64,000 nt of DNA from Planctomycetota bacterium (GTDB taxonomy: Bacteria; Planctomycetota; UBA1135; UBA2386): the NCBI GenBank assembly GCA_020638735.1, contig JACKHZ010000008.1, positions 496,001 through 560,000 on the forward strand, given 5' to 3'. Shown here one piece after another: positions 17,112 to 24,944 of this stretch. Made by a program: the position numbers and the translations under genes. Numbering within the stretch: the first letter of the stretch is position 1; every line of letters begins with the position of its first letter. The notes beneath the pieces were generated by a model. It saw nothing but the letters and a program-made list of their open reading frames with translations. It was not told where the DNA came from and ran no database searches.

Positions 17112-18452
17112 GTGAAGATCGCCATCCTCGGCGGCGGCATCTCCGGTGTCGCCCTGGCCCGCATGCTCGCCGGCGACGGCCACGACGTCGCCGTGCTGGA
17201 GAAGGCCGATCGGCCGGGCGGCCTGTGCAAGAGCCGCAGCTACGGCGAGTTCACCTTCGACGAGGCGGGCGGCCACATCGTGTTCTCGAAGGACCAGGAG
17301 GTCCTGAAGTGGCAGCTCGACCGCTGCGGCGGCGAGGCCGGCACGCAGCGCACGGTGCGCAACACCAAGATCCGCTGGCACGACCGCTGGGTGCCCTACC
17401 CGTTCGAGAACGGCGTCGGCCACCTGACCCAGGAGGCGATCGTCGACTGCATGAAGGGCTACGTCGAGGCCTACGTGCAGCGACGACTCGGCGCGCCGTG
17501 CCCGACCAACTTCGGCGACTGGATCCAGTGGCGCATGGGCGACGGCTTCGCGCGTCACTTCATGGTCCCCTACAACCAGAAGATCTGGAAGCGCGAGCTG
17601 ACCACGATGGCCAGCGACTGGGTCGCGGGCCGCGTGCCCGAGGCGCCGATCGACGACATCCTGCGCTCGGCGATCGGCGTGACGACCGAGGGATACACCC
17701 ACCAATCGGTGTTCTGGTTCCCGAAGCGCGGCGGCTTCGAGACGATGGTCAAGGGCACGGTCGAGGGCGGCGGCTTCGACCTGCAGTGCGGCGTCACGGT
17801 TCAGCGCGTCGAGCGCACGAAGGACGGCTTCCTGGTCGACGGCCAGCGCTTCGACCTCGTCGTCAACACGGTACCGCTGCCGCAGATCGAGGCGACCCTC
17901 GCCGACCTCCCCGAGGCCGTCCGCGCCGACATCCGCGCCCTGGTGCCGATCTCGCTCGTCAACGTGATGATCGGCGTGCGCCTCGACGAACCCCTGCCGG
18001 ACCTGAGCTGGATCTATCTGCCGTTCGCCGAGCAGGGACCGACCAATCGCGTCACCTACTACAGCAACTACTCGCCGCACAACGCGCCCGCCGGCCACGG
18101 CTGCTTCCTCGCCGAGGTGACCCACCGCGGCGACCTCCGGGCCTCCGACGGCGAGTTGCTGCGCTCGGTCGTCACCGGCCTCGGCAGCGCGGGCATCCTC
18201 CGGCCGGAGCACGTGGTGCTGCTGGAAGCCTGCGACAACGAGTTCGCCTACATCGACCAGGATCTGGCCTTCCGCGACCGCATCGGCCGCGTACGGCGCT
18301 GGTTCGACGAGAGCGGCTACATCACGTTCGGTCGCTTCGGTCGCTACGAGTACCACAACAGCGATCAGTGCGTGCGACGCGCGATGCAGGTGCACGAGCA
18401 CATCCGCGAGCTGGCGCGCACGGGCGATCGGCGCCCGCTGCTGCTGACCTAG
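17112..18452 (+). CDS. FAD-dependent oxidoreductase, UDP-galactopyranose mutase / amine-oxidase-like
   Basis: 446 residues. The N-terminal dinucleotide-binding motif is ILGGGISGVALARMLAGDGHDVAVLEKADRPGG, with the second glycine pair and acidic end typical of FAD binders. Further conserved pieces are EAGGHIVFSKD, FMVPYNQKIWKREL and WFPKRGGFETMVKG, and the end shows GYITFGRFGRYEYHNSDQCVRRAM, the C-terminal FAD segment of UDP-galactopyranose mutase and protoporphyrinogen-oxidase relatives. It probably acts on a nucleotide sugar or similar cell-envelope precursor, but the substrate is open. The GTG start has GGAG about 9 bases upstream. Confidence 0.85.
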   Translation: MKIAILGGGISGVALARMLAGDGHDVAVLEKADRPGGLCKSRSYGEFTFDEAGGHIVFSKDQEVLKWQLDRCGGEAGTQRTVRNTKIRWHDRWVPYPFENGVGHLTQEAIVDCMKGYVEAYVQRRLGAPCPTNFGDWIQWRMGDGFARHFMVPYNQKIWKRELTTMASDWVAGRVPEAPIDDILRSAIGVTTEGYTHQSVFWFPKRGGFETMVKGTVEGGGFDLQCGVTVQRVERTKDGFLVDGQRFDLVVNTVPLPQIEATLADLPEAVRADIRALVPISLVNVMIGVRLDEPLPDLSWIYLPFAEQGPTNRVTYYSNYSPHNAPAGHGCFLAEVTHRGDLRASDGELLRSVVTGLGSAGILRPEHVVLLEACDNEFAYIDQDLAFRDRIGRVRRWFDESGYITFGRFGRYEYHNSDQCVRRAMQVHEHIRELARTGDRRPLLLT

Positions 18453-18454
18453 GG

Positions 18455-18840
18455 GGCGAAGAACGCACCGGCGGGGTTTTCTGAAACCCCAACGGAACCT
18501 CGCGACGGTCCGCGGGCGTCCAAGGTGCGTTCCGAGGGGCCATGCCTTCCTTCGGAGCTCTTTCCCGTCCTTCAGGATCCCGTGACGAGCATCTCGGACG
18601 CCGAGACGGCATCGCGAATCAGAGGGGTCTGTTCCAGGGCTTCGGCCCTTGGTGCTGCTGTCCGGTAAGCGAGCCGGGCAGCACGTCTCGCGCTTGTAAC
18701 GCGGATCCTGAGGACGGAATCGTCTCGGGCGGTGTCCCATGCCCCGCCCACCCAAGTCGAGGCTGGCTTGTCCAGCCTCGACTCCTGTACGGGCCGAACC
18801 TCCAGGATCGGCGTCCGCCCAGCGTTCCCCGCAACGCAGC
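18455..18840 (+). ncRNA. Candidate large structured RNA (unclassified)
   Basis: No credible gene fills this stretch. It is visibly less GC-rich than the flanking genes and packed with complementary segments: GAACGCACC 18461-18469 with 18524-18532; GGGGTTT 18473-18479 with 18484-18490; TCTCGG around an ACG loop near 18593-18607; CCAGGGC-UUCG-GCCCTTGG at 18634-18652; GTGCTGC with GCAGCAC near 18652-18684; a long-range helix 18699-18713 with 18799-18814; GACG-GAAT-CGTC near 18714-18725; GGGCGG with CCGCCC near 18728-18749; a perfect 11-bp hairpin 18756-18782; and GCGTT/AACGC 18822-18837. The cUUCGg tetraloop slightly favours the plus strand. Motifs of RNase P RNA, tmRNA, SRP RNA and common riboswitches were looked for and not seen. 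Ends are approximate. Confidence 0.5.
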
Positions 18841-18970
18841 ATGCGCGAGCCGGACGCGTTACCTGGGCGCCACTTGGGCGTAGATGCGTCACCCAGCAGG
18901 GCCACCACCCACGGGGAGCACCGCCCCCGACGGATCGCCTGGCAGGCGGCGGACCAGCGCCCGCGGCACC

Positions 18971-18994
18971 CACCTTTCCATTCGGCCAAAGGTG
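18971..18994 (+). promoter_or_regulatory. Stem-loop upstream of the cupin gene
   Basis: CACCTTT and AAAGGTG form a perfect 7-bp stem around a 10-base loop, 80 bases before the cupin ATG. It may be a leader element or the 3' end of the structured region before it. The stretch 18841-19073 otherwise shows no gene. Confidence 0.4.
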
Positions 18995-19073
18995 TGGTCA
19001 GCTACGCTGCACCGCAGACCGCTTTCCCACCACGACACCACCCACCACGCGTCCGACGACGGGAGACGTCACG

Positions 19074-19361
19074 ATGCAACCAACCAGGATCGACATCGAT
19101 TCCGTTCGCACGGAATGGGCCAACCGTGGCTACACATGCGAGCTGTGGATCGACGCGCCGGAGCAGGTCTGGCGCGACTTCGAGCACGACGTCGACGAGC
19201 TCGTTTTCCTGCTCGAGGGACGGGCGACGATCGACCTCGACGGCCGCACGATCCGCATGGAGGCCGGCGACGAGCTGACGATCCCGGCCGGTTCGCGCCA
19301 CACGGTGCGGAACTGCGGGCCCGGCCCGGCGCGCTGGCTGCACGGCTACCCGCGCGGCTGA
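19074..19361 (+). CDS. Small cupin-domain protein
   Basis: 95 residues, a single cupin barrel. Visible are ELVFLLEGRATIDLDG, corresponding to cupin motif 1 without its histidines, and GDELTIPAGSRHTVRN, cupin motif 2 with one histidine. Most canonical metal-binding histidines of motif 1 are absent, so metal binding and enzymatic activity are uncertain. A GGGAG stretch about 9 bases before the ATG supports the start. It lies after the structured stretch at 18455-18994 and converges with the QueD-like gene. A sensing or small-molecule-binding role is possible; no partner gene tells which. Confidence 0.85.
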   Translation: MQPTRIDIDSVRTEWANRGYTCELWIDAPEQVWRDFEHDVDELVFLLEGRATIDLDGRTIRMEAGDELTIPAGSRHTVRNCGPGPARWLHGYPRG

Positions 19362-19395
19362 AGACCCGAGCCGGGAGCCGCCTCGCCGCGCCGGC

Positions 19396-19911
19396 TCAGC
19401 GGTCCTTCGCCGCTTCCTGGAGGGTCCACGTGCCGCGCTGACCGGTCGTCTCTTCGACCCCCACCGACAGCTGCTGTACCGCCAGGGTCGGCCAGCGCGC
19501 GGCCATGCGCTCCCGGAGCTCGCGGCCGAACCAGGCCGCGAGGTTCTCGGCGCTGGTGTTGCTGATGGGCAGCACGATGACCTCGTCCTTCGGCACGAGG
19601 TAGCGCCGCTCGCGATATCGGATCTCGACGTGCTCGCCCGACGGCTCGATCGTCAGCACCGGGTGCGCGCCGGGCAGCAGCAGGTGCTCGTCCAGATCGT
19701 CGCACAGCTGCCGGATCAGCGGCTTGATCTCCTTGAAGTTGACGACCAACCCGTGTGCGTCGAGCGCCGTGTGCAGGTCGACGAACACCTTGTAGTTGTG
19801 GCCGTGAAGCCGCTCCGCCGAACCGTCCGGGAAGATCAGGAAATGGGCGGCGCTGAACTTCAGGTAGTCCTTCTCGATCGAGATGGACCAGGTCTCACGG
19901 GAGGGCTGCAT
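19396..19911 (-). CDS. 6-pyruvoyltetrahydropterin synthase / QueD family protein
   Basis: 171 residues. The T-fold zinc site is clear: H23 in FSAAHFL and H36/H38 in RLHGHNYKVFVDL. Other family elements are VVNFKEIKPLIRQLCDDLDEHLLL and the C-terminal TSAENLAAWFGRELRER, whose glutamate anchors the pterin. Family members make 6-carboxytetrahydropterin for queuosine or 6-pyruvoyltetrahydropterin. A catalytic cysteine of the QueD type is not obvious near the zinc site (the stretch reads IFPDGSAERLHGH), so the exact reaction is open. It overlaps nothing; neighbours are convergent and divergent cupin genes. Confidence 0.88.
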   Translation of the reverse strand: MQPSRETWSISIEKDYLKFSAAHFLIFPDGSAERLHGHNYKVFVDLHTALDAHGLVVNFKEIKPLIRQLCDDLDEHLLLPGAHPVLTIEPSGEHVEIRYRERRYLVPKDEVIVLPISNTSAENLAAWFGRELRERMAARWPTLAVQQLSVGVEETTGQRGTWTLQEAAKDR

Positions 19912-20014
19912 CGTCGGGCGGCACGATAGGCCAACAGCAGCGCCGGCCCCAGCGCCGCCTGCGAATGACGGCGAGCACCTTGCGCCCCGCCCCGCGGTGC
20001 GCTGTCGTGCGCCG

Positions 20015-20350
20015 ATGCCCGGCGCGCCGGACCAACTCGACGCAGTGCCCTGGCGCGAGACGCGCTACCCGGGCGTCGCGGTGCACTTCTATCACAGCGA
20101 CAAGACCACCCGCCGGGTGCTGGCGCTGATCCGCATGGCGCCGGGCTGCGGCTACCCCGCGCACCGGCACACCGCGTCCGAGGAGGTGCTGGTGCTGCAG
20201 GGCAGCTACCGCGACGAACTCGGCACCTACCGGCAGGGTCAGCTGGTGCGCTACGAGGCCGGCAGCGAGCACAGCCCGCGGGCGCTCGACGCGGGGCCAG
20301 CCTGTGTCCTGCTGGCGCTCGCGCACGAAGGCGTCAAACTGCTCGCCTGA
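20015..20350 (+). CDS. ChrR-like cupin-domain protein
   Basis: 111 residues, one cupin domain of the ChrR anti-sigma type. The metal-site motif reads PAHRHTASEEVLVLQGSYRDE, with His-x-His and Glu in the expected positions, followed by YEAGSEHSPRALD giving the last histidine. Full ChrR has an N-terminal zinc anti-sigma domain, which is missing here, so this is a free-standing cupin. It may be a dioxygenase-like enzyme or a redox/zinc-responsive binding protein. The start at 20015 is a plain ATG; the frame upstream reads as low-complexity noise. A terminator hairpin follows the stop. Confidence 0.85.
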   Translation: MPGAPDQLDAVPWRETRYPGVAVHFYHSDKTTRRVLALIRMAPGCGYPAHRHTASEEVLVLQGSYRDELGTYRQGQLVRYEAGSEHSPRALDAGPACVLLALAHEGVKLLA

Positions 20351-20359
20351 CGAACGCAA

Positions 20360-20389
20360 ACGGCCCGCCGGGCGAACCCCGCGGGCCGT
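20360..20389 (-). terminator. Bidirectional-type terminator hairpin between cupin and EF-G genes
   Basis: ACGGCCCGC pairs perfectly with GCGGGCCGT around a 12-base loop. On the minus strand the stem is followed by TTTGCG, so it best fits termination of the EF-G transcript; it may also act on the plus-strand cupin gene. Its stem core ACGGCCCG is the same as in the terminator at 11618. Confidence 0.7.
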
Positions 20390-20427
20390 CGCGTTGAGCC
20401 GTCCGGGCTGCGTGCAGCCCGCCCGGA

Positions 20428-22521
20428 TCAGCCCTTCGCCAGGTCCTCGAGGACCTTCTCGGCGATGTTCGGCGGCACCGGCTCGTAGGTCGCCGGCTCC
20501 ATCGAGTAGGTGCCGCGCCCCTGCGTCAGCGAGCGCAGCATCGTCGAGTACTGGAACATCTCGGCGAGCGGCACCTTGCCGGTGACGGCGCTGATGCCGC
20601 CCGGCTTGGTGATCATCTCCTCGACCAGGCCGCGACGGCTCGACAGGTCGCCGATTACGTCGCCGGTCTTCTCCTCCGGGCACTCGATCTCGATCTTCAT
20701 GATCGGCTCGAGCAGCAGGGAGTTGTTCTCGGCGGCCAGACGGAAGGCGAGGATGCCCGCCGCTTCGAACGCCATGACGCTCGAGTCGACGTCGTGCGCC
20801 TGACCGTCGTAGAGCTCCGCGACGATCTTGCAGAACGGGAAGCCCGCGCGCCCGCCGCCCTTGATCGCGGCCTCGATGCCGTGGCCGACGGCCGGGATGT
20901 ACTCACGCGGCACCGAGCCACCCTTCACCGAGTCGATGAACTCGAGGAACTCGACGTCTTCCTTGACGCTGAAGTTGACGCGGGCCACCGCGAACTGACC
21001 GGAACCACCGGACTGCTTGATGTGGCGCGCCTCGACCTTCTTCGGGCCCTTCAGCGTCATCTTGTAGGCGACCTTCGGCTTGCCGACCGTGATGCCGATC
21101 TTGTGGTCGTTCTTGATCATGTTGCACTTCACCTCGAGGTGAAGTTCACCCATGCCCGAGATGACCATCTCGCCGGTCTGCTCATCGGTCACCGCCTTGA
21201 AGGTCGGATCCTCGCGCACGAGCTTGCCGATCACCGCCGACAGCTTGTCGCGGTCGCCGGCCGACTTCGGCTCGATCGCCATGCTGATGACGGTCTCCGG
21301 GAACGTCATCGCCTCGTAGACCACCGGGTGCTCCTTGGTCGACAGCGTGTCACCGGTGATCGCGTCCTTGATGCCGACCACCGCGACGATGTCGCCGGCC
21401 TTGCCGACGTCGATCGGCTCACGCTGGATGGCGTGCATGCGCATCAGGCGGCCGATGCGCTCGAAGCGGCGCGTGCGGCCGTTGTAGTACTTCTCGCCCT
21501 GGCGCATCTCACCCGTGTAGATGCGGATGAACGTCAGGTCGCCGTTGGGGTCGCTGATGGTCTTGAAGACCAGGCCGGCGAACGGCTGGTCGCTGGTCAG
21601 CTCGCGCACGACCTTCTCGTCCGTCTCCGGGTCGATGCCCTCGATCGGCGGCACGTCGAGCGGGCTCGGCAGGTACTCGACGATCGCGTCGAGCACGGTC
21701 TGCACGCCCTTGTCCTTGAACGCGGAGCCGCAGTAGACCGGGGTGATCTTGAGGTCCAGCGTGCCCTTGCGCAGGGCCATCTTGATCTCGTCCTCGGTGA
21801 TCTCCTCGCCCTCGACGAACTTCTCGAGCACCTCGTCGTGGCACTCGGCGACCGCCTCGACCATCTGCTCGCGCATGCGCTTCGCCTCGTCGAGCAGGTC
21901 GTCCGGGATATCGCCCTCGGTCATCTCGCGGGCGTCGTTGTCGGCCCAGACGTAGGCCTTCATGTTGATCAGGTTGACGATGCCGGCGAAGTTCTTCTCG
22001 CGGCCGATCGGCATGACCACCGGCACCGCGTTGGCGTGCAGGCGGGTGCGCATCGTCGACACGGCCTTGTAGAAGTCGGCCCCGGTGCGGTCCATCTTGT
22101 TGACGAACGCGATGCGCGGCACCTTGTAGCGGTTGGCCTGGCGCCACACCGTCTCCGACTGCGGCTGCACGCCGGCCACCGCGCAGAACACGCCGACGGC
22201 GCCGTCCAGCACGCGCAGCGAGCGCTCCACCTCGACCGTGAAGTCCACGTGGCCGGGCGTGTCGATCAGGCTCATCTTGTGCTTGTTCCACTCGCAAGAC
22301 GTCGCGGCCGACGTGATCGTGATGCCGCGATCGCGCTCCTCCTGCAGGTAGTCCATGGTCGCCGCACCCTCGTGCACCTCACCGATCTTGTGGCTCTTGC
22401 CGGTGATGTAGAGCACGCGCTCGCTGAACGTCGTCTTGCCCGCGTCGATGTGCGCGATGACGCCGAAGTTGCGGGTGGCGCGGATTCGGTTGAGATCCGC
22501 TTGGTCCTTCTTGTCAGACAT
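20428..22521 (-). CDS. fusA: Translation elongation factor G
   Basis: About 697 residues from the ATG at 22521 (an upstream ATG at 22551 would add ten). EF-G is the GTPase that drives ribosomal translocation. GTPase motifs are complete: G1 AHIDAGKT, G2 RGITITSAA, G3 DTPGH, G4 NKMD and G5 GSAFKDKG. Domains II-V follow, with GMGELHLEV in domain III, SGGSGQFA in domain IV and the C-terminal EPIMKIEIECPEE segment. It is not next to rpsL, rpsG or tuf, so this is either a stand-alone main EF-G or a paralogue. The GTPase and domain IV features look like a canonical translocase. Confidence 0.94.
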   Translation of the reverse strand: MSDKKDQADLNRIRATRNFGVIAHIDAGKTTFSERVLYITGKSHKIGEVHEGAATMDYLQEERDRGITITSAATSCEWNKHKMSLIDTPGHVDFTVEVERSLRVLDGAVGVFCAVAGVQPQSETVWRQANRYKVPRIAFVNKMDRTGADFYKAVSTMRTRLHANAVPVVMPIGREKNFAGIVNLINMKAYVWADNDAREMTEGDIPDDLLDEAKRMREQMVEAVAECHDEVLEKFVEGEEITEDEIKMALRKGTLDLKITPVYCGSAFKDKGVQTVLDAIVEYLPSPLDVPPIEGIDPETDEKVVRELTSDQPFAGLVFKTISDPNGDLTFIRIYTGEMRQGEKYYNGRTRRFERIGRLMRMHAIQREPIDVGKAGDIVAVVGIKDAITGDTLSTKEHPVVYEAMTFPETVISMAIEPKSAGDRDKLSAVIGKLVREDPTFKAVTDEQTGEMVISGMGELHLEVKCNMIKNDHKIGITVGKPKVAYKMTLKGPKKVEARHIKQSGGSGQFAVARVNFSVKEDVEFLEFIDSVKGGSVPREYIPAVGHGIEAAIKGGGRAGFPFCKIVAELYDGQAHDVDSSVMAFEAAGILAFRLAAENNSLLLEPIMKIEIECPEEKTGDVIGDLSSRRGLVEEMITKPGGISAVTGKVPLAEMFQYSTMLRSLTQGRGTYSMEPATYEPVPPNIAEKVLEDLAKG

Positions 22522-22859
22522 GGGCTTCGAAGTGGAGCTGGGGGTGGACATCGGATGCGGGCATTCGGGCTGCTGCGGCGGGAGTCAAAGGTCTCCGGCG
22601 CCGCCGCGGGCACACGGGCATTCCAGGCGTTCCTGCCCGGATGAAGGGCAAGAAGGCTAGCGCCCGGCCGAAGCGGGTCAACGGGCCCCGTGCCTCGGCC
22701 GGCGGAAAGTCCGCCCCGCCCGGACCCGGCGGACGGACTCCCCTGGAGACCGCCATGCCAGGGCGGCCACCAGGACACCGCCCAGTTCCACCACACTGGC
22801 GGCCGATCACCGAGGCGGTCCTCGACACCGACGACCACGACACCCGGGGGTTTCACGAC
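22522..22859. other. Divergent intergenic region without a recognised gene
   Basis: About 340 bases lie between the EF-G and carbonic-anhydrase starts and should hold both promoters. One small dyad is seen (GGCGGA-AAG-TCCGCC, 22701-22715). A frame in phase with the carbonic anhydrase is open from an ATG at 22641, but its translation is Pro/Gly/Arg-rich noise and would bury the signal peptide, so it is not called as coding. Confidence 0.5.
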
Positions 22860-24932
22860 ATGTTCTCGACGCGAAGACTGGTCCTGCTCTGGCCGCTGCT
22901 CGGCCTCTGCGCACTGCCTGCCCAACGCACGCCCGACGAGGCCCAGCGCGCCCTGCAGGAGGGCAACGAGCGCTTCGCCAGCGGCCACAGCGCGCCGCAA
23001 CCGGTCGGCGAAGGCGTTCGCCGCACCCTGGCACGCGGGCAGAGCCCGTTCGCCGTCATCGTCACCTGCTCGGACAGCCGGGTACCGCCGGAGCACGTGT
23101 TCAACACCGGCCTCGGCGAGCTCATCGTCGTGCGCACGGCTGGCCACGTCGTCTCCCCGGAGACCGTCGCCGCCATCGAACAGGCTGTCGAGCAGCTGGA
23201 GGTGCCGCTGTGCGTCGTGCTCGGTCACGAGCACTGCGACGTCGTCGCCGCCGCGGTCGCGCAGCTGAGCGGCAACCAGGGCGAACGCGAACTGCACCGC
23301 AGCCAGGCCATGCTGCAGCTGTTCGAGCGCATCGAGCCGGCCCTGCGCAAGGCGCGCGCCCTCGACCTCGGCGGCGGCGAGCTGCTGCGCGCCTGCGAGG
23401 AGGAGCACGCGCAACTGACCACCCACGAGTGCCTGCGCCGCAGCGAGCTGCTGCGCCGCTACGCATCGGTGGGCCGCTTCCGCATCGTGCCGGCCCGCTA
23501 CCACGCCGACGGCGCCGTCGAGTGGCTGCCGCCGCGGCCGCTGCCGGTCGAACCGGACGCCGCCCGGGCGATCCCGCCCGGCGCGATCCCGATGGGCCTG
23601 CCGCCGCACGTCGCGCTGCGCATGCTGCGCGCCGGCCACCGCCGCTTCCTCGGCGACGCCCGTCCGCAGCCGGACCTGACCGCTGCCCGGCGCGCCCAGC
23701 TCGCCGAGGGCGAGCAGCCGATCGCGGTGGTGCTGACCGACACCGACTCCCGCATCGCGCCCGAGCACGTGTTCGACGCCGGACTCGGCGAGCTCTACGT
23801 CGTGCGCACCAGCGGCAACGTGCTGACCGACGAGTCGCTGGCGAGCATCGAGTTCGCCGCCAGCGAGCTCGGCGCATCGCTGCTGGTCGTGATGGGTCAC
23901 AACCGCTGCGCCCCGGTCGCCGCCGCGACGCGACAGCCCGAGCACCAGCAGATGACGCCCAACCAGCGCCAGCTGTTGCGCCTGCTCGAGCCGTCGGTGA
24001 TGGGCGCGCACGGCGGCAACCCCGCCGAACTCGCCGAGGACGCCGGTCGCCGCAACGTGCAGCGCGCCGTCAACGAGGCCCGCTCGCGCAGCGCGCTACT
24101 GCGCTCGCTCGAACAGCAGGGACGCTTCGCGGTCCTGCCGGTGTTCTACGACGTCGCCTCCGGCGACCTCGAGTGGCTCAAGGACGGCGCGCCGGAGCAG
24201 GCGGTGGCGGCCCGCTCCTCGTCCCAGCACGACAGCGCCCCGCGCACCTCCGCGCGGCACGAGACCGGGCACGCCGCCTCGGGGCACGACGACCGCGCCG
24301 CGACCGGCAGCGAGCACCAGCCGGCCGCGACGCACGGCGAGCACGACCAGGACGCGACGCACGGGACCGCCGACCACGGCGCAACGGCGGTCGCTCAGCA
24401 CGGTCACGACAGCGACCACGGCGCCGCGAACGATCGCGAGGGATCCGCCGATCACCAGGCCGAGCCGCACGGCGCCACGAACCATGGCGACGACCACAGC
24501 GCCGCCGGGCACGACGCGCTGCCGGTGCTCGACTGGGCCCAGCTCGCGGCACCGATGGGCGAGACCGCGCCCGGCAGCCACTCGCCGAACGCGAACGCGC
24601 AGCACCACGGCGACGAGCACGAAGGCGCCGACGACCACGGCGCGCAGGGCACCGAGCACGACGCGGCCGGCCACGACGACTCGTCCCACCCGTCGACGGA
24701 GCACCAAGCCACGGATCACCAGTCGACGGGGCACGAGGATCCGGAGCACGGGGCTGAGCAAGGCTCCGGCCGACACGGCGAGGAAGGGCACGGCGACCAC
24801 GCGGAACACGCGCCGACCGGACAGGGCGCCTCGACGCTGTCATCGCGCTGGAGCGACCCGGTCGTCGTCGTCGGGCTCGGCGGCATCGCCTCGCTGCTGG
24901 TCGCGGCGCTGCTGGCGCTGAAGACCCGCTGA
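22860..24932 (+). CDS. Secreted, membrane-anchored tandem beta-carbonic anhydrase with His-rich tail
   Basis: 690 residues. Signal peptide at 1-21 (ends ALPAQ). Domain 1 (about 25-225) is a beta-carbonic anhydrase with zinc ligands C70 in TCSDSR, H123 and C126 in GHEHC; D72 and R74 form the catalytic dyad. Domain 2 (about 245-440) repeats the fold, with TDTDSR (C replaced by D294) and GHNRC (H347, C350), so one cysteine ligand is lost. Residues 455-650 are extremely rich in His, Asp, Glu and Gly, with more than 30 histidines. A C-terminal helix (about 667-687) probably anchors the protein. It would hydrate CO2 outside the cytoplasm; the tail could buffer zinc. The ATG at 22860 starts a clean signal peptide. 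Confidence 0.88.
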   Translation: MFSTRRLVLLWPLLGLCALPAQRTPDEAQRALQEGNERFASGHSAPQPVGEGVRRTLARGQSPFAVIVTCSDSRVPPEHVFNTGLGELIVVRTAGHVVSPETVAAIEQAVEQLEVPLCVVLGHEHCDVVAAAVAQLSGNQGERELHRSQAMLQLFERIEPALRKARALDLGGGELLRACEEEHAQLTTHECLRRSELLRRYASVGRFRIVPARYHADGAVEWLPPRPLPVEPDAARAIPPGAIPMGLPPHVALRMLRAGHRRFLGDARPQPDLTAARRAQLAEGEQPIAVVLTDTDSRIAPEHVFDAGLGELYVVRTSGNVLTDESLASIEFAASELGASLLVVMGHNRCAPVAAATRQPEHQQMTPNQRQLLRLLEPSVMGAHGGNPAELAEDAGRRNVQRAVNEARSRSALLRSLEQQGRFAVLPVFYDVASGDLEWLKDGAPEQAVAARSSSQHDSAPRTSARHETGHAASGHDDRAATGSEHQPAATHGEHDQDATHGTADHGATAVAQHGHDSDHGAANDREGSADHQAEPHGATNHGDDHSAAGHDALPVLDWAQLAAPMGETAPGSHSPNANAQHHGDEHEGADDHGAQGTEHDAAGHDDSSHPSTEHQATDHQSTGHEDPEHGAEQGSGRHGEEGHGDHAEHAPTGQGASTLSSRWSDPVVVVGLGGIASLLVAALLALKTR

Positions 24933-24944
24933 TCGCCGGCGCGT

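Noticed and set aside
18542..18883. 114-codon frame inside the structured stretch, and several minus-strand frames over the same place
   Set aside because: Translations have no family motif and no ribosome site, and the sequence is better explained by base-paired RNA.
18455..18994. Transposon or MITE explanation for the repeat-rich stretch
   Set aside because: No matching terminal inverted repeats, no target duplication and no transposase were found; the inverted repeats are many short local pairs.
22641..22859. Extension of the carbonic anhydrase by 73 codons at the N-terminus
   Set aside because: The added sequence is Pro/Gly/Arg-rich and would place the signal peptide inside the protein.
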